Of a stretch of DNA of 64,000 nt, positions 63,933 through 64,000 are shown piece after piece (the stretch's first letter is position 1; each line of letters opens with the position of its first letter). The stretch is from Salvia splendens (taxonomy: Eukaryota; Streptophyta; Magnoliopsida; Lamiales; Lamiaceae). The notes under the pieces were generated by a model. The model did no database searches. It was not told the origin of the DNA and worked only from the letters and a program-made list of their open reading frames with translations. Where the stretch lies: NCBI RefSeq assembly GCF_004379255.2, contig NC_056042.1, positions 10,959,901-11,023,900 of the forward strand. Reading direction: 5' to 3'. Position numbers and translations under genes: made by a program.

Positions 63933-64000
63933 AAAATACTATTTGACCCGTAATATAGAAGAAAATTGCGAACAATGGAACAACCATCAACCATTTTATT

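Overview
The window is plant nuclear DNA, almost certainly from a eudicot. The evidence is GT-AG introns, a 27-exon ALA3-type flippase gene, a six-exon PP2A catalytic subunit gene and eudicot transposon families (Tat/Athila-like and chromovirus LTR elements, PIF/Harbinger, MULE, hAT, Stowaway, SINE). A UGT709-like glycosyltransferase remnant would fit an asterid such as Lamiales, but that is only an inference. Only two host genes look intact: ALA3-like (28.7-39.8 kb, + strand) and PP2A-C (54.9-58.7 kb, + strand). All other host coding sequence is broken.

Layout. 0-6.5 kb: a minus-strand Tat/Athila-like element carrying only a stop-riddled gag-protease. Its right LTR abuts the 3' part of a GPAT gene (6.5-7.2 kb) that has lost the catalytic His. 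7.4-9.1 kb: a decayed 1.7-kb PIF/Harbinger with TTA target duplications. 10.4-25.9 kb: a second Harbinger with a nearly complete transposase. Its companion ORF is split by a 12.07-kb chromovirus-like LTR element with 2.9-kb LTRs; this element has young LTRs, ruined pol and no recognisable gag. 26.1-28.0 kb: an LRR-protein pseudogene with several frameshifts. 28.7-39.8 kb: ALA3-like P4-ATPase with MITEs in its introns and one GC-AG intron.

40-54 kb: a TE-rich stretch. An ankyrin/PGG gene on the minus strand is broken, with its two parts (41.9-42.4 and 49.2-49.7 kb) separated by a 5.5-kb MULE that carries a decayed transposase and an intact GRF zinc-finger ORF. hAT, Mutator-like and Stowaway non-autonomous elements and several minisatellites follow. 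54.9-58.7 kb: PP2A-C. 59.1-59.5 kb: a UGT709-like remnant. 59.5-64 kb: AT-rich, with nested Stowaways, a strong pre-miRNA-like hairpin, two adjacent SINEs sharing one repeated target site, and the start of a repeat of sequence lying 4,021 bp upstream.

The genes do not form a pathway. ALA3 (lipid flipping in the secretory pathway) and PP2A-C (phosphatase core) are independent housekeeping loci. The biological interest lies in the layered transposon history and in a few unexplained structured sequences. I found no clearly new multi-gene system. The best leads are the hairpin at 60.2 kb, the GRF gene carried by the MULE, the evidence that a coding-dead LTR element moved recently, and the repeated hairpins in that element's leader.
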